Assembly (NCBI RefSeq): GCF_900465345.1 | Contig: NZ_UEGO01000038.1 | Span: 92,145 to 156,144 of the forward strand | Length of the DNA: 64,000 bases | Direction of reading: 5' to 3' | Source: Asaia bogorensis | Lineage (GTDB): Bacteria > Pseudomonadota > Alphaproteobacteria > Acetobacterales > Acetobacteraceae | Shown: positions 44,384 through 53,771 of the stretch, piece by piece | Position numbering within the stretch: the stretch's first letter is position 1 | Layout of the letters: each line of letters starts with the position of its first letter | Program-made: the position numbers and the translations under genes | The notes under the pieces: model-generated | What the model saw: the letters and a program-made list of their open reading frames with translations, nothing else | The model's database searches: none | Told to the model about the DNA's origin: nothing

Positions 44384-45547
44384 ATGAATATGCCCGCTTT
44401 CTGCTTTCAGACCGTACCCACAATCAGGATGGAATGGGGAGGGATCTCTGGCCTCGGGCAGGATCTCAAAGGCCGGTTTTCTGTCACCTCCGTGCTTCTG
44501 GTGACGGATTGCGGTCTGGCCCGTTCAGGCTTGCTGGAGCCTGTTATCGCTTCTCTTTCTGCTGCCGGTCTGAAGATCACGCTGTTCGATGGCGTCGTTG
44601 CTGATCCCCCCGAGTCCATATTGCTGGAATGTGTGGCCGTCGGGCGGAAGGCCGCCGTGGAACTGGTGCTGGGGTTGGGCGGCGGGTCATCGCTCGACGT
44701 TGCCAAGATGGCGGCGGTGCTGCTCGGCACGACCCATCAGCCTCTTGCAGACATGTATGGTGTGGATCGTGTCGAGGGCAGGCGGTTGCCTCTCGTGCAG
44801 GTGCCCACTACTTCCGGGACAGGGTCAGAGGTCACGAATGTGGCAGTCATCACCCTTGATGGAACGAGAAAGAGCGGTGTGGTCGCCTCGCAGCTTTTTG
44901 CCGATTATGTGCTGCTCGATGCCGAACTGACACGCGGTTTGCCGCCTCTCCAGACGGCGGCGACCGGGCTGGATGCGATGGTCCACGCCATTGAGGCCTA
45001 TACAGGCAAACGACGCAAAAATCCTGTGTCGGATCACCTCGCCCGATCGGCCCTGCGTTTGCTGGGCAGGAATCTGGTTACAGCCTGCCGGGAACCCGAT
45101 AATCGCCCTGCGCGCGAGGCGATGTTGCTCGGCGCCATGTTGGCCGGGCAGGCCTTTGCCAATTCACCGGTTGGTCTTGTTCATGGCATGGCTTATCCGC
45201 TTGGCGGGTATTTCCATGTGCCGCATGGTTTGTCCAACGCACTGATGCTTGCTCATGTGCTTCGGTTCAACATGCATGAAGCGGCCGGGCTCTACGCTGA
45301 ACTTGGCGATGATCTTGGCGTGACGCAGGGCGGTACGCCCGCCGAAAAGGCAGAGACATTCATTCGCTTCATGGAAAATCTGATGGATGAAAGTGGTCTG
45401 CCGCGTCGTCTGCGCGATGTCGGGGTCACCGAGGAGTCGCTGCCCTCTCTGGCAGCGGATGCGATAACCCAGACCCGTGTTCTCGTGAACAACCCTGTCC
45501 CGATCACCGAGAATGAGATGATCGGGCTGTATCGTCAGGCGTTCTGA
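44384..45547 (+). CDS. Iron-containing alcohol dehydrogenase
   Basis: A group III NAD(P)-dependent alcohol dehydrogenase of 387 residues. It shows the nucleotide-binding LGLGGGSSLDVAKMAA (about 94-109) and PTTSGTGSEVTNVAVI (about 138-153). The metal-binding residues are in AATGLDAMVHAIEAYTGKR (Asp and His, about 190-208) and GLVHGMAYPLGGYFHVPHG (His residues, about 263-281). It oxidises or reduces a small alcohol/aldehyde; the family includes butanol, propanediol and lactaldehyde enzymes and the substrate here is open. The ATG at 44384 follows GAGGGAG at a good distance. It converges on the amidohydrolase gene. Confidence 0.92.
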   Translation: MNMPAFCFQTVPTIRMEWGGISGLGQDLKGRFSVTSVLLVTDCGLARSGLLEPVIASLSAAGLKITLFDGVVADPPESILLECVAVGRKAAVELVLGLGGGSSLDVAKMAAVLLGTTHQPLADMYGVDRVEGRRLPLVQVPTTSGTGSEVTNVAVITLDGTRKSGVVASQLFADYVLLDAELTRGLPPLQTAATGLDAMVHAIEAYTGKRRKNPVSDHLARSALRLLGRNLVTACREPDNRPAREAMLLGAMLAGQAFANSPVGLVHGMAYPLGGYFHVPHGLSNALMLAHVLRFNMHEAAGLYAELGDDLGVTQGGTPAEKAETFIRFMENLMDESGLPRRLRDVGVTEESLPSLAADAITQTRVLVNNPVPITENEMIGLYRQAF

Positions 45548-45573
45548 AAAGCGCAGAAATCTTGCTCTGTGCC

Positions 45574-46770
45574 TCAGGCGGCCGGAGCGAGATAACGTTC
45601 CACGAGGCTGATGAAGAGTGCTGCGCCGGGGAGGATGTTGTCGTCGTTGAAGTCGAACCCGCCATTATGGAGCGGGGTGCCGTTGCAGCCCTCGGTACCG
45701 TTGCCGATGAACCAGTAGCAGCCATTGGGATGCGCCTGCAGCATGAAGGCAAAATCCTCGCTCCCCATGAAGGGCGGGCTGTCATGGCAATGATCTGCTC
45801 CGAACAACGCGGCGGCGGTGCTGCGGGCAAAGTCGATGGCCTTGCCGTCATTGACCAGCACAGGGCTGCCATTCAGATGCTCGACCACGGCTGCGCAGTC
45901 ATTGGCGGCTGCCGTATTGGTGGCGATGTCCGTAACGCGTTTAAGAACCAGCTGGCGGACTTCATCGGTCATGGTGCGGATGCTCAGGAGCAGCTCGGCC
46001 TTGTCAGGGATGACATTGGCCGCACTGCCGGAATTGAGCGCACCAATCGTGACCACGGCAGGCGCAAAGGGATCGACATTGCGCGAGACGATACTTTGCA
46101 GGGCCAGTACCAGCTGGGCAGAGGCGACGATCGGGTCATGCGACTTCTGGGGGAAGGCACCATGACCGCCCGTTCCCTTGAGCGTGATGCGAACGGTATC
46201 CGAGGACGCCATGCTGGCATTTTTATGGAAATAGAAATTACCGCTGGGGAAGCCGGGCATGTTGTGCTGGGCAAACAGGATATCGCAGGGGTATTTCTTG
46301 AACAGCCCGTCATCGATCATGCGGCTTCCGCCACATAAAAGTTCTTCGGCAGGCTGGAATATCAGATGCAAAATACCATCGAAGGGCTTTTTTTCGGCAA
46401 GATAGCGTGCGGCGCAAAGCAGCATCGTGGTGTGGCCATCATGGCCGCACATATGAGAAACGCCTGACTGGGCGCTCTGCCAGGGCAGACCGGTCTTTTC
46501 GAGAATGGGGAGCGCATCCATCTCGGCACGCAGCCCGATAACCTTGTTGCTGGTTCCATGGCGCATCGTGGCGACAAGACCAGTACCGGCAAAGCCACGT
46601 TCGATCGTATAGCCCCATGACTGGAGCTTTTCAGCAACGATATCGCTGGTGCGTTTTTCATCGAAACCGAGCTCAGGATGAGTATGCAGATCATGCCTCA
46701 GGGCAACGAACTCATCCTTGAACGACGCAAGATCCTTGAGAAGGGTAGACACGGTGGCAGCCTCTTTCAT
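45574..46770 (-). CDS. M20D amidohydrolase (hippurate hydrolase-like)
   Basis: A 398-residue metal-dependent N-acyl amino acid amidohydrolase. Diagnostic parts are LRHDLHTHPELGFDEKRT (about 24-41), GLRAEMDALPILEKTGLPW (about 74-92), MCGHDGHTTMLLCAARYLA (Cys and His ligands, about 107-125), IFQPAEELLCGG (catalytic Glu, about 137) and PFMGSEDFAFML (last ligand region, about 337). The usual activity is removal of an acyl group from an amino acid; hippurate or an N-acetyl amino acid are possible substrates. It lies 213 bases from the permease gene upstream on the same strand. Confidence 0.9.
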   Translation of the reverse strand: MKEAATVSTLLKDLASFKDEFVALRHDLHTHPELGFDEKRTSDIVAEKLQSWGYTIERGFAGTGLVATMRHGTSNKVIGLRAEMDALPILEKTGLPWQSAQSGVSHMCGHDGHTTMLLCAARYLAEKKPFDGILHLIFQPAEELLCGGSRMIDDGLFKKYPCDILFAQHNMPGFPSGNFYFHKNASMASSDTVRITLKGTGGHGAFPQKSHDPIVASAQLVLALQSIVSRNVDPFAPAVVTIGALNSGSAANVIPDKAELLLSIRTMTDEVRQLVLKRVTDIATNTAAANDCAAVVEHLNGSPVLVNDGKAIDFARSTAAALFGADHCHDSPPFMGSEDFAFMLQAHPNGCYWFIGNGTEGCNGTPLHNGGFDFNDDNILPGAALFISLVERYLAPAA

Positions 46771-46983
46771 TCATGCGGGCCTCTGGCAATGGGGCCCTGC
46801 TTGACTGAGTCAACGATTATCGAGGCGGAGTGGTTGGCGCTGGCGGGGTATCACAAGATGTCGATCCGCAAGTCAGCGCCGGTTTGCCGTGCCGACGGGA
46901 AGGCGAGGAGCACGGCACACACAGCACATCCTGTGGGTGGGCTGTGTGATGACTGAAGGCCAATGGCTGATCAGGTCTGGTAT

Positions 46984-48342
46984 TTAGCCCTGACCGAGTC
47001 CCGTTCGGCTGATCAGGATGAGATAGAACAGGAATACGGCATCGAGCCCGAGCACCATTGGGGTGAGGCGGACAAACTGACGCGTGACGACGAGCATGAG
47101 GGAGTAGAACAGCAGCCCGAGCGCAAGGCTGATCATGAAATTACCGGTGAGCACGGCAATGAGTAGCATGAAGGCCGGCGTCAGCAAGGCCTCCTGCGAA
47201 TGGTTGGCGGCCTGCCCCAGAGCAGAAAGCATTGAGAGGCCGACGAGGATGAGCACCGGTGCGGTAGCCTCGGGGGGAATCATGACGATGAGCGGCCAAA
47301 GCACAGAAGAGGCAGCGAAAAGCAGTGCCACGACCAGCGCCGTCAGCCCTGTACGACCGCCAGCCTCGACCCCCACAAGGCTCTCCACATAGGCCGAGAC
47401 TGTGCTGGTGCCGAGTGCCGAACCGATGATGCTGGCAGAGCCGTCAGCTGCAAAAGCTGCGCGCCCCAGCAGGGTGGTGCCATCAGGCTTTGTCAGACGT
47501 GCCCTGTTGGCGACACTGTACATGGTGCCTGTCGCATCGAAGAAATCACTGATCAGGAAATAGAGCGTGATGGGCAGCAGCAATTCGAGATGGGAGAAGA
47601 AATCTCCGAAGTTGAACGGGAAAAGCAGGTGGGTGGGATAATGGGGCCACTCGACCACCTGGCCTGGCAGGCTTGCCATAGGATGGCCGTTCTTGTGCAC
47701 GAACAGGCTGACAAGGGTGACGGCCAGAATGGTGATGAGCATCCCGGCGGGGACGCGCATTACCATGAAGACACCCGCCAGAAACACGCCGAAAAGCGTC
47801 AGCAGCACCGAAGGGTCGCTGAGGGCACCAAAATGAAATCCATCGCCTGCCGGGACGGCAAGCCCACCTGTCACCATGCCAAGACGGGCAATGAAGATCC
47901 CGATAGCGACCTGAATGCCGAGCACGATCGGTTCGGGAAAGGCCTGGATAATGCGATGCCGGAGCTTCGTGACGGATAGCGCGGTAAAGGCCACGCCTCC
48001 GAGCAGCACGATGGTGAACGCCGTGCGCACATCGACATGCATCTGTCTGACAACGATCTGGGCAAAGATCGCATTGCTGCTCATGGCGGGGGCCAGCGCA
48101 ATGGGCATATTGGCAAACAGGGCCATGAGCAGCGTGCCGCAGATGGCTGCGGCAATGGTGGTCATGATCATGTCATGCTGGGCAAGCCCGGCATTGGCCA
48201 TGATGGCAGGGTTGACCGCCATGATATAGGCCATGGCACCGAATGTCGTGAGACCAGCCAGCACTTCGCGCTGAATGGTCGAGCCGCGCTGGCCGATACT
48301 GAAGCGACGTTCCAGCCAGGAGGAAAAGGGAGAGGCAGACAC
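46984..48342 (-). CDS. AzgA-type NCS2 purine permease
   Basis: A 452-residue inner-membrane transporter with about 12 to 14 hydrophobic helices. Early there is REVLAGLTTFGAMAYIMAVN, typical of the AzgA (adenine/guanine/hypoxanthine) branch of the NCS2 family. ANMPIALAPAMSSNAIFAQ (about 78-96) follows, then the conserved FLISDFFDATGTMYSVANRA (about 262) and ADGSASIIGSALGTSTVSAYVES (about 295-317). It should import purine bases with protons. The two adjacent minus-strand genes (amidohydrolase downstream, phosphodiesterase upstream) have no clear functional tie. Confidence 0.9.
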   Translation of the reverse strand: MSASPFSSWLERRFSIGQRGSTIQREVLAGLTTFGAMAYIMAVNPAIMANAGLAQHDMIMTTIAAAICGTLLMALFANMPIALAPAMSSNAIFAQIVVRQMHVDVRTAFTIVLLGGVAFTALSVTKLRHRIIQAFPEPIVLGIQVAIGIFIARLGMVTGGLAVPAGDGFHFGALSDPSVLLTLFGVFLAGVFMVMRVPAGMLITILAVTLVSLFVHKNGHPMASLPGQVVEWPHYPTHLLFPFNFGDFFSHLELLLPITLYFLISDFFDATGTMYSVANRARLTKPDGTTLLGRAAFAADGSASIIGSALGTSTVSAYVESLVGVEAGGRTGLTALVVALLFAASSVLWPLIVMIPPEATAPVLILVGLSMLSALGQAANHSQEALLTPAFMLLIAVLTGNFMISLALGLLFYSLMLVVTRQFVRLTPMVLGLDAVFLFYLILISRTGLGQG

Positions 48343-48543
48343 GTAGGGCGGGCTCCGGGCAGGAAAGGGGCGTCGCGTTCTTCTAGGTGGGCAGAGGGCG
48401 TGACGACAAGGGGTATGAGGCGTCTCTCACCGGTCCCTGCATCACAACCCGCGCGTCCTGTTTCATCGCACGGCCGGGATGCCATCCAGACAGATAGGCC
48501 ATCAGACCGTAAGCTCACCCGCAAAGCGGTTTGATGGGCGGCG

Positions 48544-49785
48544 TTATTGAATGGCGCGATAACTGTCCCTCAGGCCACTCTGCAGGGGAGTGAGCGTGCC
48601 GTCGTTGTTTTCGGGCAGCAGGCCAAGAAGCATCATGATCAGTGGATAGACATCGACATTGTCGATGGTGGGCAGGGTCTTGTGCGGAACGAAGGCCGGG
48701 CCTGCTGCGATGAAAGTGGCCAGCATGTCCGGCGCCTGATTGTCGTAGCCGTGCCCGCCCTTTGAGATATGATCATGGGCATCGCGGGCAAGCGTCCAGC
48801 CGTTTTCAGCCAGGCAGAGCCATGCAGGTACGCGTGGATTGGTGCCGTAATGCAGCCTGGGCGGAATCTGGGCCTTGGGCCAGCAGGTTGCATGCTCATG
48901 GGGGGCGGACAGGGCGCGGGCAAGCTCGCGTTCATGCCCCGGTACAGGATTGATGCCGGCATAAGGGCCTGCCGTCACCACGTTCATGGCCTGTGCCGGC
49001 GCAAGAGAGGTAAGGGAAATGACGCGTTGGGGGCTGAGCGCCGTCATGCCGTGATCGGAAACGATAATGAGATTGGCCTGGACGTGACGCTGTTTCAGGC
49101 CAGCGATCAGGACTCCGAGCGCGTTATCGACTTCATGAACGGCCTGTCTCGTTTCGGGCGCAGAGGGTCCATCTACATGGCCGTGATGATCGACCCCATC
49201 GAAATAGAGCAAAGACAGGGCCGGGCGCTTTTCAGCGGGGCGGTCGAACCATGAAAGGACTGTCTCGACGCGTTTTGCCGGTGTGATCTTGGGGTCGAAA
49301 TGATACCAGATTTCGGGGCGCGTGTTGAGTATGGGGACATCCGATCCCGGCCAGAAAACAGAGGCACTCATCAGACCGTGCATCTGGGCGGTAACCCAGG
49401 CCGGTGTGCCGTTATTCCACCAGCGTGGATCATCGACGCCGGTATGATGCCCCACACTGAAGGTCTCGCCGGGAATATCCGGGTCGGTCATGGTGTTGCC
49501 AACCACGCCGTGATGGTCCGGGCGCAATCCAGTTGCCAGCGTATAGTGATTGGGGAAGGTGATTGACGGGAAGGAGGGGCGCATGGGCGCGAACACCCCC
49601 TCATCCGTCAGACTGTCCAGCACCGGCGTGTCAGCATGGTGAAGATAATCGGGCCTGAAGCCGTCGATTGAGACCAGGATAACAGGTGGCAAGCCGCTCT
49701 GGGTGTCTGTCTTGGCAGGTGTGGCAGGAGCCTCGCAGCCAGCCAGACATAACAGAGCGGTGAGGAACAGGGATTTGCGCGCCAT
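48544..49785 (-). CDS. Lipoprotein of the nucleotide pyrophosphatase/phosphodiesterase family
   Basis: A 413-residue alkaline-phosphatase-superfamily enzyme. The ATG at 49785 gives a lipoprotein signal ending in LAGC (Cys about 17), so it is anchored on the periplasmic side. Metal-binding and catalytic residues are visible: VILVSIDGFRPDYL (Asp, about 36), the nucleophile Thr in PSFPSITFPNHYTLATGL (about 70-87), YFDGVDHHGHVDGP (about 196), VSDHGMTAL (about 246) and GGHGYDNQ near 360. It may hydrolyse extracytoplasmic nucleotides or phosphodiesters. An ATG at 49851 in frame is unlikely, as it lacks a signal at its start. Confidence 0.88.
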   Translation of the reverse strand: MARKSLFLTALLCLAGCEAPATPAKTDTQSGLPPVILVSIDGFRPDYLHHADTPVLDSLTDEGVFAPMRPSFPSITFPNHYTLATGLRPDHHGVVGNTMTDPDIPGETFSVGHHTGVDDPRWWNNGTPAWVTAQMHGLMSASVFWPGSDVPILNTRPEIWYHFDPKITPAKRVETVLSWFDRPAEKRPALSLLYFDGVDHHGHVDGPSAPETRQAVHEVDNALGVLIAGLKQRHVQANLIIVSDHGMTALSPQRVISLTSLAPAQAMNVVTAGPYAGINPVPGHERELARALSAPHEHATCWPKAQIPPRLHYGTNPRVPAWLCLAENGWTLARDAHDHISKGGHGYDNQAPDMLATFIAAGPAFVPHKTLPTIDNVDVYPLIMMLLGLLPENNDGTLTPLQSGLRDSYRAIQ

Positions 49786-49860
49786 CCATGCAGACTGGCA
49801 GGATGGCGCTTGTTGATCAATCGTGATGATGCGGGTGACGCCCGATATCACGCTCCTGTC

Positions 49861-51963
49861 TCAGTTCTGCTTCAGGCGTTCCTTCCAGACAGAATGGATC
49901 TGCTTGCGGCTCAGCTTCTTGCCTTGGGGCTGCGACGCGGGGGCATTGGGCTGGACAGTTGCGGCGCCAGCGCCAGTCGTGCTCCCCGGCTTGATCCCGG
50001 CAGCCGGGTTGGCGTTGGCCTGACCCAGCGCATCCTCACACGCACTGCCCTTGCCGACACCGAACTGGATGGTGGGCAGGAGGGCAGCCGGAGGGAAGGC
50101 GATGGCCAGCCCAGCCGTGGCAGCAGCACGACCGATGATTTCGGCCCCCGGCATGATGGTGGGGCTCTTGAGCTGGCCGCTGATATTCACGCGTCCGGGG
50201 AACGAGAGGATGTTGAACGAGGTCGAGCGGGTCGTGACGTGATAGTCCAGCGTCTCGTTGCGCAGATTGACGGTTCCGCCACCCAGCGTGCGGGTATTGT
50301 TTGTCATGAGCAGCAGGGAGTTGGTGCTCAGGATACCCTGACGCAGCGGCATGTCAGCAATGAAACATTTCAGGTCGGAGCGCTGGGGGATGCCGAGTGC
50401 CGAAAGGATAGCACTGCCCACCTTGAGCCCCATGAGGTCGGGTAGAAGCGCAGAGACATCACCACCATGATCGACCACCAGCGTGACGCCACCATCACCA
50501 TGGCCCAGGAGGGAGGCAATGGAGTTGCCGGTTGCGGCAAGGGTGATATGGCCACCAAGCGTGCCCTCACCCTTGAAGGTTTCTGTAGCCTTCATCAAAC
50601 GCTGGATCGACAGGCGTGATACGTCGACCTTGAAATGGGTCTTGAACTGGCCATTCGGGGCGGGATCGAGCGCACCGGACAGGCCCAATGTACCGTTGCC
50701 CACGGCGAAATTGAGCTTGTTGATCGTGATCGCACCGTCCTGCACAACGATATCGGCCAGGATATCGTCAAGCGGCATATCCTTGTTTTCGATATGGTCA
50801 CCCTTATAGACGAGATGCGCATTGACCGAGTTCAGCTTCGGGACATTGATGGGTGTCGAGGGAAGGATACGGTCGCTTGTCGAAGCCCTCTTGCCCTCTT
50901 CATGACCGGGCTTGGCTCCAATGAACCCGCCGAGATCCTTCAGATCCACATTGTGCGAATGCAGGTTGGTATCGACCGTGATGGGCTTGGTCTGAGGATC
51001 GACAGCAATCGTGCCGCCGATATCCGATGAACCCATCTTGCCGGCAAAATTGGTGAAGCGGATATGGGCTGCCGTGTAATCGAGATTACCCGAGATGCTG
51101 TAAGACGGCGTCTGTGGGATGGGAATTCCCGTCAGGGCGTAAAGCAGCGACATGTCAGGACCTGCGAAATGCAGGACGAGTTTCGTGCCCTTGAAATGCA
51201 GGGGGTCATCAACCGAGCCACGAAGCGTGACGTAGGTGGGTCCGTTTTCCAGTCGGGCATCGATCGGATAGGGACGGGTGGAATTGGTGAGCGTCAGGAG
51301 CGAGCCACCCACGATATGGCCTGAGATCGGTGCCTGCGCGTAGCGCCCCTTCAGATCGACGACGATGGTACCATCCTGATCGCCCTTGGCCGGCGTCGTA
51401 TGAAGCAGGACATGCATATCCGTCTTCAACTTGGCCATGGCGACGCGGATATCGCCATCGGTGATCGTTACCGTGCCGATTTTGGGCAGAGGGGTGGATT
51501 GCTGCGGCGATGCGGGCTCGGGCTTGGCGTTCGGATCGGTGAACGTATAGTTGTTGCGCCCGTTGGCCAGAGCGACGATATCGCCCTTGGGCGTGTCGAG
51601 CGCGATCAGAGGCACCTCAAGCCCTTTATGGGTGATGTAATGCCAGACATTGACGGCTACCGTCGCTTTTTTGGCGCTGGCAAACAGCTCTTTCTCTGAC
51701 TCGAAACCTTCGGGCTGATGGATCTGAAGGTCATCAACCGCGACTGTTGTCGTCAGGCCAAGTCGGACATGCAGGTGAGCAATGGTGACGGGACGGTGCA
51801 GGGCTGCGCTGGCACGCCGGTTGACCAAGGGTACGAACCAGTCCCAGTTCCACAACAGAATGAGCAGCACGAGGATGACTGCAAGTGCGCCCGATATGAT
51901 GGCAAGCGCTCTGCGCACAGGGCGTCGCCGTGGCGGGTTCGGGGGGTTTCCGGTTTCTGCCAC
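49861..51963 (-). CDS. AsmA-family protein
   Basis: A protein of about 700 residues with one N-terminal transmembrane helix (ALAIISGALAVILVLLILLWN, about 18-38) and a long beta-rich periplasmic region typical of AsmA. It has PLVNRRASAALHRPVTIAHL, VAVDDLQIHQPEGFESE and repeated GxxxLxGxL strands, ending with FPGRVNISGQLKSPTIMPGAE (about 585-605). AsmA-like proteins are proposed to bridge the envelope for phospholipid transport. I chose GTG at 51963 because the longer frame (from 52059) begins with low-quality sequence. A Gly/Pro/Ala-rich and then basic tail follows the domain. Confidence 0.85.
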   Translation of the reverse strand: MAETGNPPNPPRRRPVRRALAIISGALAVILVLLILLWNWDWFVPLVNRRASAALHRPVTIAHLHVRLGLTTTVAVDDLQIHQPEGFESEKELFASAKKATVAVNVWHYITHKGLEVPLIALDTPKGDIVALANGRNNYTFTDPNAKPEPASPQQSTPLPKIGTVTITDGDIRVAMAKLKTDMHVLLHTTPAKGDQDGTIVVDLKGRYAQAPISGHIVGGSLLTLTNSTRPYPIDARLENGPTYVTLRGSVDDPLHFKGTKLVLHFAGPDMSLLYALTGIPIPQTPSYSISGNLDYTAAHIRFTNFAGKMGSSDIGGTIAVDPQTKPITVDTNLHSHNVDLKDLGGFIGAKPGHEEGKRASTSDRILPSTPINVPKLNSVNAHLVYKGDHIENKDMPLDDILADIVVQDGAITINKLNFAVGNGTLGLSGALDPAPNGQFKTHFKVDVSRLSIQRLMKATETFKGEGTLGGHITLAATGNSIASLLGHGDGGVTLVVDHGGDVSALLPDLMGLKVGSAILSALGIPQRSDLKCFIADMPLRQGILSTNSLLLMTNNTRTLGGGTVNLRNETLDYHVTTRSTSFNILSFPGRVNISGQLKSPTIMPGAEIIGRAAATAGLAIAFPPAALLPTIQFGVGKGSACEDALGQANANPAAGIKPGSTTGAGAATVQPNAPASQPQGKKLSRKQIHSVWKERLKQN

Positions 51964-52196
51964 GGTCTGTGCCTTTCTGCTGCCTCTGGACGCCAATGGG
52001 GACAGAGGAGAGTGGGGCGTATTGCAGGGGCCGTTTTTCCGGCACCCGCAATGAAACAATCCACACGTCGCCCCTGTCCCGGGTGATCCGTTGATTACGA
52101 GATTGGCAGAAAGGAGTTCCTGAGAAGCCTTATGGCGGCTTTGTTAGGTAGATGAAAAAACCGGCTGGTCGGTCGCCCGGGATTCGCGTTTCGGTC

Positions 52197-53711
52197 TCAG
52201 GCCTGGGCTAGCCACGGCGGAATCAGGCCGGGATAACGGGTCTGGAGCAGCCCCCGCTTGGAGGTGGGCAGGTGGGCAATGGCACAGGCGATGGCATCGG
52301 CCTGAGGCGCCCGCAGCAGATCGAGCCCGAGGCAGAAATCATGCAGCGTGTCGCCATAACTGCGCAGGGCAAGGAAGGGGCGGATGCGCGACAGGATAGA
52401 TTGCGAGGGTGTCACGGGCTGGGGGGTGAGCCTGAGCGATGCCGTCGGCTCGAGCGCTATGGCGCCGGTTTCGTCACGCGAGAGCCATTGCGCACTGGCA
52501 GGGAGGAAGAGGGTCATTGCCTGCGCGTCATCATCGCATGCGTCTGAATGGACGGGCACCCAGTGGGTGAGGAACGCACCCGGCGCGGTAGGGGCTGTGT
52601 CGATGGCGGAGGGCAGAAGAAGGAAGCCATTCGGCTGAGACAGATCGTCATCCTGACGGGCCTCGACATGCTCCATGACGAGCAGGACCTGCTGCCCCTC
52701 ACTCGTGACGTCAACAGCCGGAAGGAAGGTCAGGCGATGCGAGAGGGGATCATAAGCCAGTGTCTCACCGGCCGATGTGACGAGTGAGGCAAAACGCAAG
52801 GGACGTGGCGAGGTCATGCTCTGATGGCTGCGTATGCTCAGCGAGGTGTCAGGCATGAAGCTCAGGCTGTTCTCCTGAATATCCTTGCGCATGCGCCAAT
52901 AGAACGTATCGAGCATGACCCGCCCGAGGCGGGCCGCGTACTCACGGGTAGCTGCCAGGAAACGCCGGGGTTCGAGATCCTCGACCTCGTTGCGGTTGAA
53001 ATGCGACCACAAATCGGGTGTTGCCTGACCTGAAGCGGGGAGTCGGGCAAGGCGGCTGGTGTAGTGTGTCAGATTGCGCGTCAGGTAATGCAGGATACGC
53101 GCACCCTGCCAGTTTACCGGGGCCTCGGGGTCGAACAGGGTGCCATCGGCCCGGTAATAACGCTCCGACGCAATAGCCCAGTGACAACCATCGATGAACT
53201 GCCCGGTGAAGCAGTCAGGGCGAATGAATGTCTTGCCTGGACGATGATCTGCGAATTCCAGCGGCGCACGTCGCGTATAGGCAGAGGTCGGCGACTCGGT
53301 CGGGCGGGTAACATGGCCGTTGGAGCCGAAAATGGACCAGTTGAGAAAGATGCCGTCGGCCTGATCGAAGCGGGACAGAAAGCTGCTCATATCGGGAGCG
53401 GATTCAGGAGAGACGTATTCGTCGCTCTCGAGGCAGATCACCCAGTCGAACCGGTTCCGGCAGGACTCGATGGCAAGGCCGTAAGCATCAGATCGACGCT
53501 CGGCGTAAGAGGATTTGTCATCAGGGCGAGTGCGCTGCGGCTCGACGGGCAAAATAGACGCTGCGCTCTGAATGACATCCCATGTGCCATCGGTGGAATG
53601 ATCGTCAATCACGATCAGCGCATCGAAGCCGACCGCCAGATGATGGGCCATCCACCAGCCGATATCGTCAACATCATTCTTGACGAAAACGATCGCAGCA
53701 GTGGAGGCCAT
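52197..53711 (-). CDS. GT2-like glycosyltransferase with a C-terminal extension
   Basis: The 504-residue protein begins TAAIVFVKNDVDDIGWWM and has LIVIDDHSTDGTWDVIQSA (about 32-50), DWVICLESDEYVSPES (DxD-like SDE, about 89-104) and the C-terminal GT signature around HWAIASERYYR. This is the pattern of the GT92/'glycosyl transferase 2_4' group. Residues about 300-504 form an extension of mixed strands and helices that I cannot assign. No membrane helices are seen. AAGGA lies 9 bases before the ATG. It probably acts on surface polysaccharide; donor unknown. It stands alone between AsmA and lepA. Confidence 0.75.
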   Translation of the reverse strand: MASTAAIVFVKNDVDDIGWWMAHHLAVGFDALIVIDDHSTDGTWDVIQSAASILPVEPQRTRPDDKSSYAERRSDAYGLAIESCRNRFDWVICLESDEYVSPESAPDMSSFLSRFDQADGIFLNWSIFGSNGHVTRPTESPTSAYTRRAPLEFADHRPGKTFIRPDCFTGQFIDGCHWAIASERYYRADGTLFDPEAPVNWQGARILHYLTRNLTHYTSRLARLPASGQATPDLWSHFNRNEVEDLEPRRFLAATREYAARLGRVMLDTFYWRMRKDIQENSLSFMPDTSLSIRSHQSMTSPRPLRFASLVTSAGETLAYDPLSHRLTFLPAVDVTSEGQQVLLVMEHVEARQDDDLSQPNGFLLLPSAIDTAPTAPGAFLTHWVPVHSDACDDDAQAMTLFLPASAQWLSRDETGAIALEPTASLRLTPQPVTPSQSILSRIRPFLALRSYGDTLHDFCLGLDLLRAPQADAIACAIAHLPTSKRGLLQTRYPGLIPPWLAQA

Positions 53712-53771
53712 CGGGGAAATCCTTCTTTTCTTGTTATTCCTGCGGCAACCCTGGGAAGGGTCAGGGAAGTC

